DNA of 64,000 nucleotides from Scedosporium boydii. Lineage: Eukaryota; Ascomycota; Sordariomycetes; Microascales; Microascaceae. The notes under the pieces were generated by a model. The model was not told the DNA's origin. It was given only the letters and a program-made list of their open reading frames with translations, and did no database searches. Below are positions 23,005 through 35,416 of the stretch, in pieces. The stretch covers positions 1-64,000 of the forward strand of contig NJFT01000209.1 in the NCBI GenBank assembly GCA_002221725.1. The letters are read 5' to 3'. Positions within the stretch are counted from its first letter, which is position 1. Each line of letters begins with the position of its first letter. Made by a program: the position numbers and the translations under genes.

Positions 23005-26000
23005 CATCTAGACCAATTGGGATACCCGGACACAGACTCGCGGCTGCCGAACCACGCCAATGCAAGTACGATTGATCCTTGGACTGCGCAAACAGCGGTA
23101 AACGGCCACCGCCGGCAAAATATCCACAACCCAACTGTAAAGACGAGGATGAAGATAGAGTCGTCCCTGCTCAGAACAACAAAGTAGAAGTACTACCAAT
23201 TCCAAGCTCAAAATCCGGAAGGCACGTGTTCCTGGATCGCACCTGGTGACCTCGCCTGGAGCATGGAGCGCATGGTGATGTGATTGATGTGATCAATTGA
23301 TCAATGTTAGTGTTAAGCTGGTGCCAGGTACGAGCCTCAATGACAATGACCAGGCCAATTTAGAATCTCGGGGTCTCGATTGCTATCACAGCCATCCAAC
23401 GATTTGGCTGGCTATTGATCATTTCACTTCAAGGTCGGTATCCCCAAGCCTTGCAAATCGGTACAAGGATACCCCGCAATTATTCTCTCCATGGGTCAAT
23501 TGACGGACTTGTCCCGCGAGCTGGGCCTTTCCCGTGGGCGATGCCACTGATAACGAGAGGTGAGGCGAGGGTCCAATGCTTGTCTGTTATTGGGAAGGTC
23601 CCTCCAATCGCTCAAGTTAGGAAGCAGCATTGAGAGTGAGCTGTCCTACCTAAGCAAGTCCGTCCTAGGGTACTTTACCACGAAGACATCATAAAACCGA
23701 AGAAGGGGTGCGACTCTTCAGGTACTCCGCGAGGATCAGTAGGCCAGGCTACGAAGTCGACGATAGTTGGACACGTCGTCTCCCTCGTGCTCTAGTATTT
23801 GTAATAAGCATTGATCCATGAGATTTTTCGGTCGTTCTTGTTCTGCTCCGTACTGCATTCGGTCGCCACCAAACGTTCAAGGCGAGACCATGCGCGCGGA
23901 GTGCTGTGTTGTTCGCGCCTTCCAAATCTCCGTGGGCGCATGTTGCTTCTTATTGCCTGCTGATGGAGGCGGTAAGCACGATGCACACCTTGACCGGTAA
24001 GCCACTGTGGAGCACCTTTTCCTCTGACCCGACAGGCCGGAAGCATCGCCCCGAGCATGGGGGAAAGACAGGGCCAGGTGCAGGAAGACGACGATTCCCC
24101 CTATTGGTGGGGAGCAATTCACAACTCTGGATGAGCAGCACCAATTCCAGGGCATCGTGGTTCACTCCTGCCTTGCCATGAAGGTCCCATGATCTAAAGA
24201 GACGGATGCGAGATATCGTGGGCTGGGCACGGTGCCCAGACGACAACATTGAAGTGGCAATGGTGTATTGACCATGATCAATTGGCCAATATTTGTACGC
24301 TGCTTGGTAGATGTGTGTTCGTGTACTTTGCGAAATGCTCCTGATGCTGTTCAGGTCTGTTGAATCCCCAGATTTTAAAGATGTTGAGGGATCAAATGCG
24401 ACTGTATGGGTGGGGTAAGTTATAGGGGCAACGAGACGACGGAATTGCCCGATCCCTCACGCCGTCTGGTGGTATTGAGCTAGGAGTCGGTGGAGATAAA
24501 CCCTATCGTCTGAGAGCCATATCCAGGCCACCGGGGATCTCTCGAAAAACGGGCGACGGATCTTATCTCCAGAGGGCGTGGAGAGGAAGGTGTGCTCCAT
24601 ACCAGGAGATAGAGGGAAGGTGCACTAGGACCTAATGTGAGGCAGGAAAGACTCGAGGGCACAAACTTGCCTTGTACAAGTACTTGGATGTGTGAGCAAT
24701 TGATTGACGTTTTGACATGTGAGTGGCCTAGCCTGACCTGGCCTTGATCATTGCCAATTCATCTCTGGATCCATTGACTCTTCATGTCGGGGCGAGGGAG
24801 TCCCATCAAAATCCATGTCACTTCAGCTGGTCACACTTCAGCCTTCTTCAAGAGCAGTGCCGTTGTTCGTCGTGAACTGGCAAACTCATCTCGGGGCTAA
24901 CTTTATCAAATTGGTTCGTATTGCACGAACTCGGTGTCTACACCTCAGACAGCGCCAACATGGTAGCCGAAGAAGAAGAGTGAGAGTGTGGATAGCTGCC
25001 CAATGCATCCACCCTTCGGTTGCCTCAATCCATTTGATGTCTCGACTTATAACATCGACGTCCAACGTGTCCAATGCCAGCGGATGGATGATGACTTGTT
25101 CCTGCCGCTTCTGCTGGACCAACCGCCATTACAATCAACACACCAACGTCGTCCTTAACGGGCTGAAGGTTTTCAAAGGATTTTCGCTTCGCATTGATGT
25201 TCACTGTCTTCTTTTCAGGGAGACTAATCAACCATTGCACTGTACAGTCTCTATTGATGGTGCTGACGCACTCAACAACATCGCAACATGCCACCGCTCG
25301 GGAGGCACCCGTTCCCGTGCCGTGAGCCGTTCCCTATTTGGGGCGTTTTCGGGAGATGAGCATGATTAGCCACCCCGGTTGGCCGATGGTTGGTTGAGGA
25401 TCAAGATCCCAAGGACCAACGAGTGAACGACAGAGGCTTGTGCCACGGCATTGTGGCCCCCTGCGTTCAGTTCGATTCTCCTTACGAGGTAATAGTTGCT
25501 CTCCTCCATCCGCTCCGGTGAAAGTGAAAGTTCCCGTTGAATCAGCCTTGCTTTTTGCCCATTTTAATATCTGTTCTTTTTTTTTTTTTCTTTACTCTTT
25601 TTCTTTTTTTTTTTTTTGCTCCCGCGTCTCCCTCCTTTGCGTCTTTGGTCTAGCCCCTTCCCGCCCCTCCCCCTGACAAGGGTGTCCTAGGATACCCGAG
25701 AGTTCCACACCTCACTGGCAAGGCCACTAAGAAGGGCTGCACCCTGCATTGGCAAACCAAAGTTTGCTCAGTTTACTTAGACACGAGACACAATATTGAG
25801 AAGAGCGTACTTCGTAGGAATAAGAGTCCCATCAACAAACGTACCCGAGAAGACACTCGGTCTCGGCGTCCCGAGTGGCGCATGGAGGATGAGTTGTGCC
25901 TTTGGGTTTCTCTCTCTTTTTGTCTTGTTAAGCCCCGACTAGAGCCCTGATTTCCAGTCTCGACGAACCAGACCACGACTGTCTTCCCTCCGTATTCCGA

Positions 26001-26969
26001 TCAATGCTTCTTAACATTTCACTTAAACGTCCAGGCTGCACAGAACTCGTCTTGATTTAAACTAAACAACGGAGACAAAGCAGTACCTGAGTAGGGCTGT
26101 ATTCGTTTGTACGGACTGATAACTTGCCCGTTTTAGGGAGGCATGGACCAGCCTTGTCACCTTCAGTGGTTCTAAGCTCAACCAAGATCATCATATACAT
26201 ACTCTTACCGACTTTTTGGCTGGGGACTGCGTACATACAGCTGGGGAACAAGGTACATGCATATACTAACGTCTACCATGCAGTTTTGTACCCAAGCGCC
26301 ATTCCGATGCCCTGGCTCGATTTTTTTTTTTTCTTTTAATCTTTTCTTCTCAGACCGACGCAGCAATCCCTGGCGATTCGAAAGTCGTGTGCCCTGGTCA
26401 TTGAAGGGGAAAAGCCTTAAGTCATGCAAAGTTAGCGATTTCCGCTTCCAATCTTTCCATCGGGCTTGCTACATGCCCAGCGTTTTGAAACCGGAGCTGG
26501 CTTACGGCCTTCCTCAGCTTTTCCACTTCCTCATCCACGAACCCTTTCCATTCTTGCATCTGCTTTCTTTTTTTTTTTAATCCCACCTTGGATCTTGATG
26601 CCCTAGCCATTTCTACGCACACCCTCCCCTTTTCTCGAAGTTAGGTCTGTGTGAGACCTATGTACACCCCAGCTTGTGCTGGATGGACCCTTACGGTGTA
26701 TGATGCCGTTTACGGGGGGCTAGCTTACTACTTTCTTCTACATGTATTCGTAGTCCGTTAACCCTGCACTCCTCCTGACGCAAAGAGGTTGAAGATCGCG
26801 AGGCCCGCAGGTGTGGACCTTTTACATTGACCACCTTAGCACCTTACCGCCTACGCGGACCCTCAGGTTCTCTTGAGTTTCTCCTCCCACACCTCCCTCA
26901 TCTTCCACGCCTCTCTCCAGCCGATCTCTACACACCCCCAAACCTCTCTTCAACGCCCATCGACATATG

Positions 26970-26977
26970 TATATAAG
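26970..26977 (+). promoter_or_regulatory. Possible TATA box of the 88-residue gene
   Basis: TATATAAG lies about 305 bases upstream of the start codon of the small three-exon gene. A pyrimidine-rich leader of cytosines and thymines follows it. No other TATA-like element is closer. Confidence 0.35.
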
Positions 26978-27281
26978 AAACCAAGAAACCCACCATTGAC
27001 CTGCCTGTGATCCACTTCCTGTCTCCTCACTTCATCAATTCCTTCTTTCCCATTACATCACACATTACAGATCCCTCAGGGGGTCCTAATAATCGATCAA
27101 CACACCTTCGAGACACAGACGCAAGCGCATTGCCACTAAAACCGTCGCGTTCCCGACCCGCACTCTTTCATCCTCACCTCCGATTCTTCATCTCACAGTT
27201 TTCCCAACCCTTGGACTGCAAAAGCCACCCGACTGCATTCGTCTAAAAAAGGACGTAAATTAGTCGATACGAAATAGCATC

Positions 27282-27703
27282 ATGACTTCTTTTGGATCCA
27301 GCACCACTCCCTGGCAAGACCGCCTTGAAGGTGGGTAATTACTCATCTGAACGTCTCAATTCCCTAGCAAGCGGCTAACACTCGAGTCAAGAGGCATGCC
27401 GGGACAACAATTTCCCTTCTCCTCACTTCGAATTAGTATCGGATCGACGAGGTAAGCCCGTCTCATCGGACAGAGCCACTGAGAGACAGCCATCGAAATC
27501 GAGGCTAATCATGGAATCCGATATGCTTGGTTTCCCGTTTAACAGGGGGTAGAACAGCTTGGTCCAGCAGGGTCATGGTCAAAGGCCAAGTCTTCCAGGC
27601 CCGGTTTTGGTACGATGGCAAGAATCTCAACAATGCTAAAGAAGACGCCGCCGAGCTAGCTCTCCGGTATGTGAGCAGCAATCCTTCGTCTCCGTGGCAG
27701 TAA
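27282..27703 (+). CDS. Small protein with dsRNA-binding-like fold
   Basis: Found from splice signals rather than open-frame length. Exons 27282-27330, 27392-27451 and 27546-27703 join to one frame of 88 residues. Intron 1 (61 nt) has donor GTGGGT, a GCTAAC branch site and acceptor AAG; intron 2 (94 nt) has donor GTAAGC and acceptor CAG. Spliced, the protein reads PWQDRLEEACRDNNFP near the start, then SDRRGGRTAWSSRVMVKGQV, and NNAKEDAAELAL near the end. This order (helix, three strands, then a helix with an AK-x2-AA-x2-AL core) resembles a double-stranded-RNA-binding domain, and similar short proteins are, to my recollection, widespread in filamentous ascomycetes; the function is unknown to me. 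The frame stops 11 codons after the last helix at a TAA; a GTATGT there could instead be a donor to a further exon. It is isolated, with more than 3 kb of non-coding DNA on each side. Confidence 0.78.
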
Positions 27704-30700
27704 CGAGAGCACGGGTTTTCGACGCATCAGGAGACCCATGCAGCACCACGAAAATGTGCGTCAGGGCCGATGCGATCCTACACGAATCTGGCATACATTG
27801 GCTCGACGACACGACGGCTTATCCAATGATTGCCGAAGCAAAAGACTTGAGGCCTTTAACGCTTAGACGGTGATTCAGCTGCGATGCTCCCGGCCTATCA
27901 CCATCTTTTGCTCGCTTCGTGTCACTATTATTGTTTATTCGCCCTGCCTTTTCTTCCTTCATTACTGTGGCGGCTTTGGTCTTTTCTTCTCTTTTTTTTT
28001 TTTTTTTTTTTTCTTTTCTTCAATCTCATGATTCTGGTTCTTGATGTAGTTTAACTAGCACGGGAGTTGGAACATAGGGATTACGGACGACGGGCCACGC
28101 GGCATAAAAAAATGGGTTCCACCACATGGGCACGGCGCAAAACATGCCTCGACTTTTTGCGTTTTATTTTTTATTTGGATTTTTTCTCTCTCTTCTTCAT
28201 ACTGAGCTTGGCATGGATTAGGCTCTGTTTGGGTTCATTCAATTTCCTCCAGGAAGTTCTTCCCTTTATTATTTTCACCCAATGGAAAGAAGGCCTTTCG
28301 TTTCTCAATGGCTTGTTCTTGGTTTACTTTCTACTTCCTACTTCAATACGGATATCAATTCATCCTCTAGTTGCCATTCGGAGATACACGCCGCTCTTGT
28401 CCGAGATGGCAAAACACCCTGTGGAGCATTGGAGCGGGCGGACAACGATGTTCACGAGTAGCAGGCGAGATGGAGAGCTCAACTTTCTTCCGCAAATCTC
28501 ACATGTGTCGTTAAACCGGTTTCCTGCCTACTCTTGAACTATCCCCACCAGTTCCTGTTGGCTGATTGTGTTCCTTTTCTCCTTTGCATATTGGAAGCGT
28601 ACTTTCACAACATGATACGCTGCGCAACCCGACATGTGGAATCAGTACTAATGTTCCAGATAGCTCAAATGCTTCGCAGGCTGCTATGACGAGATGGGTA
28701 GCGGCGGATGTAGACCTCATCGATAAGAGGAACGAGTATGACCGTTCGAGGACCTGCGAGCCCCTGCGAGTAGCCTCAATGGCTGGTAAGTTTTGATGAC
28801 GGCGGTTGCCATTCTAGCTAGACCTGCTTTTTTTCCTCTTTTCCCTTTTCCTCCCTAACCAGAATCTTTCAGCAGGCCCACATGGTAGGGTTGGTTACGC
28901 ATAATGCATGTACGGACGGCAAGCGAAGAAAGATTTCGATTATACCGGACCTTTTTTGCTCAACATCGATGTCACGATACGCATGGAATTGATGTGCAGG
29001 ATTTTGATTGTGTTAAGTTTTATGAGAAGATTGACCGTCGCATACCCGTCGGCTATAATAGGAATTTTGATTTCCGGGCTGAGCCGATCTGGGGGAGGAC
29101 TATATAAGACCGTCTTGTTGATGGTACTTCTTACGGGAGACCCACCCGCAAGCTCGCTGACACCCGCATGGCAACACCGGGTACGGAGAAGTGCAGGAGC
29201 GAGCTAATGAAAAAAAAAAGACACCAATGAACAAAGTAGACGATCCGCAAAGACGATGTGTTCTGGGCGGTGTCGGTGACAAAGGAGAGGGGCGGCCCGC
29301 ACCCCACCCACGGCTGGCACCACCGTCGTGGGGAAACACAAAAATTGATCGGTCTATTTATGATGGACAGTACGAAGTACACTACGAACTATTTGACGGA
29401 AATCGAACCGGGATTTATTGGGTGCTGGAGATGCCAATCATTGGTTGACGCCTCACCCGTGGCACTAGGCGGCTGTTGGACGAGGAATGCAGGAAGACGA
29501 AATGGTTGTTGGTTGTCGTGTTTTCCCAGCTTGTGGACAAGATGGTGGCTGGCGGCTCTCTTGCTTGATGCGTCTTCTTGCCTCGGCGGGCTTTCCGAGA
29601 AGCCATTGAGACCGCGAGAGAAAGAGAGAGAGAGAGGACGCCATGTTTTAGAATTTCATTCATGCTGTTCGTTGGTTTTTCCCTGCCTTTTTTTCTTTCC
29701 TTTTCCTCTTCTTTCTTTCCTTTTTTCCTTTTCTGGTCTCTTATCTTCCTGCTCCCTCTTCGTCATCCGTACTAAATTAGAGCCTCCGTGAGTCCTCCCA
29801 CTCCCAGCTGGTTGAGGCTATCTGCATGGACGCAGGTGAGGCATGAAAACAGAATGAGGTGATCCTAACCTAATAAACACCTTGGATACGTTTCGGCTTG
29901 TCCAACAATTCTCTCAAAAAAGAAGAGGAAAAAAAGAAGAAAAAAAAAAGAGTGGAGCCGGTTATGCCCTCCCCGTTTGCTGCAACATTTCGAGGCTGCA
30001 TGCAGCATTGATACATCACTGGAGGTGTTTCTATCAGCTCAGGCTGGACTCTGGTTTTCTCACGCCCACCAGGTTAGAAGCCGGGACCAACATCGGCGAG
30101 GTTTGGTTTGTTTGTATACATTTTGATACGAAATGAGGAACAGGAGTGATTGATCCCTCTGCACCGCCTTTTTGCTTTCCACCTTTACTTTTTTCTCTCC
30201 ATCGCCTTCTTCACGCCACTCTCGCGCCATTCGCTTTTTATCCTTCCTCCCAGTCACCGCTTGCAAGCTTTCAACGCTAACGACTGGCAGAAACTGGTGC
30301 ATTTCTGCATTTTTTTTTTTCTTCGAAAAACGCCGAATCGTCAATTCGTACTACGTCTACCTACATCATGCATTCCCGTACAGGCTTTCCGCGCGTTATA
30401 TTTACAGATACCGCTGTTTTACAACCCCACCTCGTGTCTGTCCAGACCCGGTTTTTCTCGCCGTGAGAAGCAATGAGGGTTGAACCAGTCAATGCAAGGA
30501 GAAAACAGGGGTGTGGAGATAGTAGAGAAGCGGAGCGGATGCGGAGATTTTTCGATTCTGAAGAATTTACGAGGTTGTCCGTTCTGTTATAATGTAGTGT
30601 TCCCGTTTTAATATAAAGAGTGGGAATGAATAAATGAATAAATAAACTTTTGGCGGCATCTTAGTGACACCCCGATCCCTGGGGGCCATTTTGCACAACA

Positions 30701-31251
30701 AGACATATAAGGCTGCGGCCGAAAAGCAAGGGAGGGACAAATTATCATAATGACAGAATCGTTTGCATCGTGAGGCGAACGAGGCACTAAGCCAGGTCGG
30801 GGAACCAAGACCTCGAAGGCTTGGGGCGGGAGAGGCTTCCGGGGCGGCGGGCTTGACGCAGGGAGAGAAAGAGGCTTTTTTGGGGCTTCCTGGATCGGTT
30901 TGGGAGAGGCTTTCCCTCGGGTAAGCGTCGTATCGGGGGTTCTCGGGGTGTCGCTTAATTAACTCCCTAATACTTCATTTATTGTCGCCGGTGAGTTGAA
31001 TAGACGTATTTGTTGTATGGAGAAATGTAGAGCGATGATCCGTACATGCGAATAGTCCATTTTCCTTGGAATGTGCATGGTGGATTTCACCGAGATATTA
31101 TCATCTCTGACGAGGTCATACTGCTTGCCGACTGCCTCTACGATATTAAATGCAGCGGACACTCCGAGGGATTACGCACAAAATCCTTCTCGAATTTAAT
31201 TAGTGAATCTCAGAGCTCGATAGCGAGGCTGAAACTAGATCGGTATTTTTT
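27704..31251. other. 3.5 kb gene-free region
   Basis: Lies between the 88-residue gene and the 3' end of the kinase gene. It contains several long T or A runs and low-complexity frames (for example 28067-28537, rich in Phe/Leu because of T runs), none accepted as a gene. A GA-rich microsatellite lies near 29617-29637. No RNA gene was recognised. Confidence 0.55.
27992..28012. repeat. 21-base T homopolymer
   Basis: Uninterrupted T run flanked by TTTTC units, about 290 bases after the stop codon of the 88-residue gene. Confidence 0.9.
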
Positions 31252-32674
31252 TTACATGCGGAACCACCCATGCTCCAACACTTCCTTAACACTGGCTCGC
31301 TCCTTCGGATCATACTTGAACATCTTCAATAATAGATCCTTCAAGACGACCTGCTCCTTTTCCGAGACACTGAAAGCCTTCGCTACCCTTCTCTTACCAT
31401 CGCTCCGTCTCTCCCCAAGGATCTCAATTCGATGTGCCAGGACCTTGTCAAACGTCTGGGTCTCATCAGATTTGCGAAGCCGCTGTCCATTCGCATTAAA
31501 GTAGTTATTTCGGCCCTCCCATTGCATCCATAAATTCTCGGGAAGCCTCCCGAAGTAGCAGGACATCTCGTAAAGCAGATCGTCCTCGTCATAAGTCATA
31601 TAAAACAGAGGGATCTGCTCCCGGATCTCGAAGATGGTACAGCCTAAGGCCCACCCATCGGTAGCAAGGCCGATATCTGGCTCATCGCATAAGAGGACCT
31701 CCGGGGGTAGGTAGTTTTCGGGAATTCCGAGATTGGTTGGAGGGTCCGAGGTGCGGAAGGATTCGCCGAAGTCGATGAGGCAGATATCTTCGGTTAGATA
31801 TTCCGAGCCCCGGGTCGTGAGATCTGCTGGAAGGACAAGATACTGGGGAGAGGATCTCGGGTAGTCTATGCCAATTTCAGTCAAAACTTCCGACTTCAGG
31901 GGCTGGCCTAATATGGACAGTATCTCCTCCTCGCTTAGGTCGTCTAGGTCGGCGAGTTTAACGAGAATATTGGCAGGTCGAAAGTCTATGTGGAGTCTGT
32001 TAGAGAAGTTTCAAACGGTGGTGCGATCCTATGAGAGGTAGGATCCCACCTCCATGGCATATTCCGTTCTGATGGAGGAAGCCGAGGGCTTGGGTAGCCT
32101 GGAGACACATTTTCCGGAGGATTGCACCTGGGTCCATGTCCATTGAATGCCAAAGACCCGGCGACACTCGAGGGCCCAGCACCGGGAGAGCGATGCACTG
32201 ATGTGTGCCATTTGGTCCTGTAAGAGAGAAGCGGTCAAGCGGAAGAGCAATGTAGTTGGCGCCGGGAATTGCCTGATCTAATTCCAAGAGGGAAAGATCT
32301 AGAATTTGGTCAGAAGACAGGTCGGCCGTCATCACTTTCACAGCCACGTATCTAGCGGCTTGGGAATCGCGACAAAGCCAGATCGTGCCGAAACCTCCGT
32401 GGCCTAGCTTGTGAATAACGCGATATCGACAGGAGGTGCCTAACTCGTCGCCGAGGTGGATGGGGTGGTATCCTCCTTGTTGGTAGAATTCGAGGTCTTC
32501 TAGATCCTCGTTGAGACCCTCGAGGTAGGTCCCATGGGAAGTTGCTGGTGCATGCGAGAGCGGAAGGCCGCGATCAAGCGACCGGGTTTTATGTGGAAGT
32601 TCAACATCATCTTCGAAGCGCCGAGCCTTCCTGTCTAGCCTGATGCGGCCCGCTTGAAGTCGTTCAGATGACAT
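31252..32674 (-). CDS. Protein kinase, SRPK-like, with HGD catalytic loop
   Basis: Two exons (32674-32050, 31985-31252) give 452 residues. The 64-nt intron has a weak donor GTGGGA, an internal CTAAC and acceptor ATAG, and splits the catalytic loop. Motifs in order: glycine loop LGHGGFGTIW (about 90-99), lysine in VAVKVM (K113), catalytic loop CHGDFRPANIL (H207 to D209, with Gly where most kinases have Arg), metal-binding DFG in CLIDFGESF, and PPE in NYLPPEVLL. The C-lobe ends with a typical ASVKEVLEHGWF. The start MSSERLQAGR is followed by 70 residues of charged linker and FYQQGGYHPIHLGDEL, the entry motif of the SR-protein-kinase-like group that is expanded in filamentous fungi. The key catalytic Lys, Asp and DFG are present, so activity is likely. 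HGD proteins lack the arginine that senses activation-loop phosphorylation. Substrate unknown. Confidence 0.85.
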
Positions 32675-33300
32675 AAACTGAAGTGGTCCTTGAGACTAAA
32701 AATTGGCCTTGTCGAGTGCTTTTTAACAAAACTATGGTCGTCAAACTCAATAGGTCTCGAACGCATTACCTCGGGACTTCATGAGACCTGGGTGGAACTG
32801 CCAGCAGGTTCCTCATTTTCGGCTCAAGCCAGGCGTGAACATTACCTTACCCTCACAAATGGAAGCACAGACGCGAGTTACTCAAGATTCCTAGATATCT
32901 TCCCCAACAGCAAAAGAAAGATGCCAGTCGAGTGGATGTAAGCAGAATCATATGAAGTGCGAGAAAGCAGAATTGGCGGTGGTACGGTGTCTTGACGTTG
33001 GAAGATGACTAAGACCAATGCCTTCGTCGTAGCTTGGCGAAATGGCAAACCCCGGCGCCACAGTGTTTCCCAGAGTGCGGCGCAAACGTGGCTAAACAGA
33101 TGACCCACTTTTCGACAATTTTGCGAAAGGAAGCTCAGAGCATTTTCGTGCAAAGAGTCGAGCCAGCCAGACACCACCAAGCGACTCCGATCAAGTCGAA
33201 TGGGGCCTCTCAATTGAAGCCCAAAGCGAGCTATAGTCGACGATCAGAGAAACGACAACATTCCAATCCTTCCGATACAAGCCCCCCCCGACATCCCTAA
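32675..33300. promoter_or_regulatory. Divergent upstream region of the kinase and uS7m genes
   Basis: A 626-base spacer between two divergent start codons. It contains CCAAT-like and AT-poor sequence but no clear TATA box, and no further gene was seen. Confidence 0.5.
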
Positions 33301-34322
33301 ATGTCACCACCAGCGCGGTTATGGGGCGCGTGTCGCACCCTAGCGATACGGGCTCGGCCCATGATCCCGAATCAAGGAGCAGCTCTCTTGGTGGCCGCTC
33401 CTCAAAGATACCTCTCTACCGAAAATAATTCGACGGCCGGCGATGTTGAGGCCATGCTGAAGTCCGCCAACATGAAGGGGGTGGTCGAGGCCCACGGGCT
33501 GCAGGCTCTTCAGGGAGGATTGACTCCCGAGCAGGAACAGACTCTGTACGAAGAGGGTGTAATTCGGCCGGCGTCGACGGGGAACCGAGCGATTGATGAC
33601 ATGACGGAGATTGCTACGGGCTTGAAGATTGCGGGCTCTGGCGAGGGACATAAGTTTCCCTTGCCTGAGCTTCCGTTGCCGTGGCATATGCAGATGAAGA
33701 ATCGGTATCATCCGGTTCTTATGCAGATCTCGAGGTTGCTCATGAGGGAAGGAAAGTTGAGCAAGGCTCAAAGCGTATGTTTATTTTCTCTTGTCTCCCT
33801 GTCCTCGGCGAGGGCTTTCAGAGATGTCTTCATTTTTCCCACATTTTACTGACACGCCACTTCTAGCATCTGGCTCGAGTTCTCACTATCCTACGAACCT
33901 CCCCGCCTCCGATCCTGAGTCCCAAGTACCCTCTCCTCCCTGGCGCTCCCCCTTCTCAACATCTCCCGCTCAACCCCATCGTCTACCTCACCCTTGCGAT
34001 TGACTCGGTCGCGCCTCTCATGCGAATTAGACATCTTCGAGGCCTTGCCGGAGGTGGTGCTGCGCTCGAGATGCCCATGCCTCTCGAAGTCCGCCAAAGG
34101 AGGCGAATTGCCTTCCTATGGATCCTCGAAGCCGTTAACAAGAAGCCGTCAATGGGATCCGGCAGGAACCAGTTCGCCCACCGACTTGCGTCGGAGATTA
34201 TTGCTGTTGTGGAGGGGCGGTCTGGAGTTTGGGAGAAGAGGCAGCAGGTTCATAAGATTGCTACGGCGGCGCGAGCAAACTTGAGTAACAAGAGGAAGGC
34301 GAAGAGCAAGAAGAACGCCTAA
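33301..34322 (+). CDS. Mitochondrial small-subunit ribosomal protein uS7m
   Basis: Two exons (33301-33774, 33867-34322) give 309 residues. The intron has donor GTATGT, a TACTGAC-like branch and acceptor CTAG. The N-terminus is Arg/Ala-rich without acids, a mitochondrial presequence ending near AAPQRYLSTENN. The S7 domain covers about residues 130-300: NRYHPVLMQISRLLMREGKL, then PIVYLTLAIDSVAPLMRIR, LRGLAGGGAALEMPMPLEVR and RRIAFLWILEAVNKKP. A basic tail ends KRKAKSKKNA. It binds the 3' domain of small-subunit rRNA and helps shape the head of the mitoribosome. Length is usual for the fungal protein. It is divergent from the kinase gene; there is no functional link known. Confidence 0.92.
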
Positions 34323-35416
34323 TGCCTAGATGGGCTATAGACAGTAATCCATCCTCGGTTATAGGGGAGAGGCTACTGGGTAGGAGAGAAGGGCTCGACT
34401 TCTTGTGGCAGTTGCGTCGGCCTGTGTAGGACCTACTTGTACAGTATGTGCATCTGGTGTTGTGAGAGTGGATATGGCCTCATTTACATATAGATGTATT
34501 CCAATCAAATGAATAGCACCCTTTTTTTTTTTCGCATTTTTGTCACCATTGATTGCCACCCAAGAGATGAGATCCCGAAACTACACGAAAACTATTGCTC
34601 ACATGGTGATAAAAATCCTTTTCCGTCATGGGTCCCGGCATCGTCCCGGCATCAATCTTTCACGAACCGAAATTCAATTCGGGCCATGACTAAGCGAGCT
34701 GAAGTCCAATGTCACTCCACCACAATTTGGGAAAGAGAGAGGCAAAGCCAAGACTGCGTGCGCAACCTTTCCCCTCAGCTCTTCTCGGCGGACGACGACT
34801 TTAAAGATCCAAGACTTTTCTCCTCTTCTACCCTTCCTTTCGAACCTCCCAGTTTATATCCGCATAGAACGAAGAGACTTTCGCTAAATTCCACCCCAAT
34901 TCTTTTTTTTCCTCAAAATCCCGCGACACCGCCACCCGCAATGGCTTGAGCATCTCAATCCCCTCGACGGCCTTCCAAAACACTCAAGAAGTTTGTGTGA
35001 ACAATGCCACTTCTAGGCTCACGATTCAAGCGACCGATCCTTCACCGATTCAGACGCTGTGACCTTCTCCCCCGCTGAAAGCAACCCGTTACTCGCCCCG
35101 CCAACTGCTCTTCGAATTTCCAGGGGCCTGCTGAACATAACGAAAATCCCTAATTTCTGTATCCTACCATAACGACCAATTCGCACATATCGGGTTTTGC
35201 GCAGGGCTGACAATTCCCTCTGATTCACCCCCGCCACCGCCCCCACGTCATATATCGAGTGCGCCAAGCGCACTGAACCCTACATCCCACTTTGAATCAC
35301 GCATACCCTTCGCCCTGAACAGCACTCTTCCCTCGGGCGCTTTAAAGACCGAGCGACCTTCCACTCATACGAAAGAAACACCTCAAAAACAGAAATAAAA
35401 GCAGAAAACCCGCAAG
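34323..35416. other. Intergenic region upstream of the universal-stress gene
   Basis: About 1.1 kb containing the 3' flank of uS7m and the promoter and leader of the next gene. A short frame at 34494-34949 was rejected for lack of codon bias. The sequence before the ATG at 35417 is rich in A and C, as is usual for fungal leaders. Confidence 0.55.

Larger units (their letters stand above)
18786..27281. other. 8.5 kb gene-poor region
   Basis: No convincing gene between the nitronate monooxygenase start and the 88-residue gene. Open frames at 22864-23187 and 24815-25369 were examined and have neither domain motifs nor consistent codon use; the second has an opposite-strand open frame over the same DNA. 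Features present are a 20-base A run, a 12-base G run inside a quadruplex-type motif, and T-rich stretches near 25.58 kb and 26.32 kb. No transposase, reverse transcriptase or terminal repeats were recognised, and no tRNA or 5S RNA box was found. Confidence 0.55.

Noticed and set aside
24815..25369. A 184-residue frame, considered as a transposon relic
   Set aside because: No transposase or reverse-transcriptase motif, an overlapping minus-strand frame of similar quality, and no terminal repeats.
28067..28537. A 156-residue hydrophobic frame resembling a membrane protein
   Set aside because: Hydrophobicity results from T runs (Phe/Leu codons); starts at TTG and shows no codon bias.
29400..29425. 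A tRNA T-loop-like GGTTCGATTT on the minus strand
   Set aside because: Neither the T stem nor the acceptor or anticodon arms pair around it.
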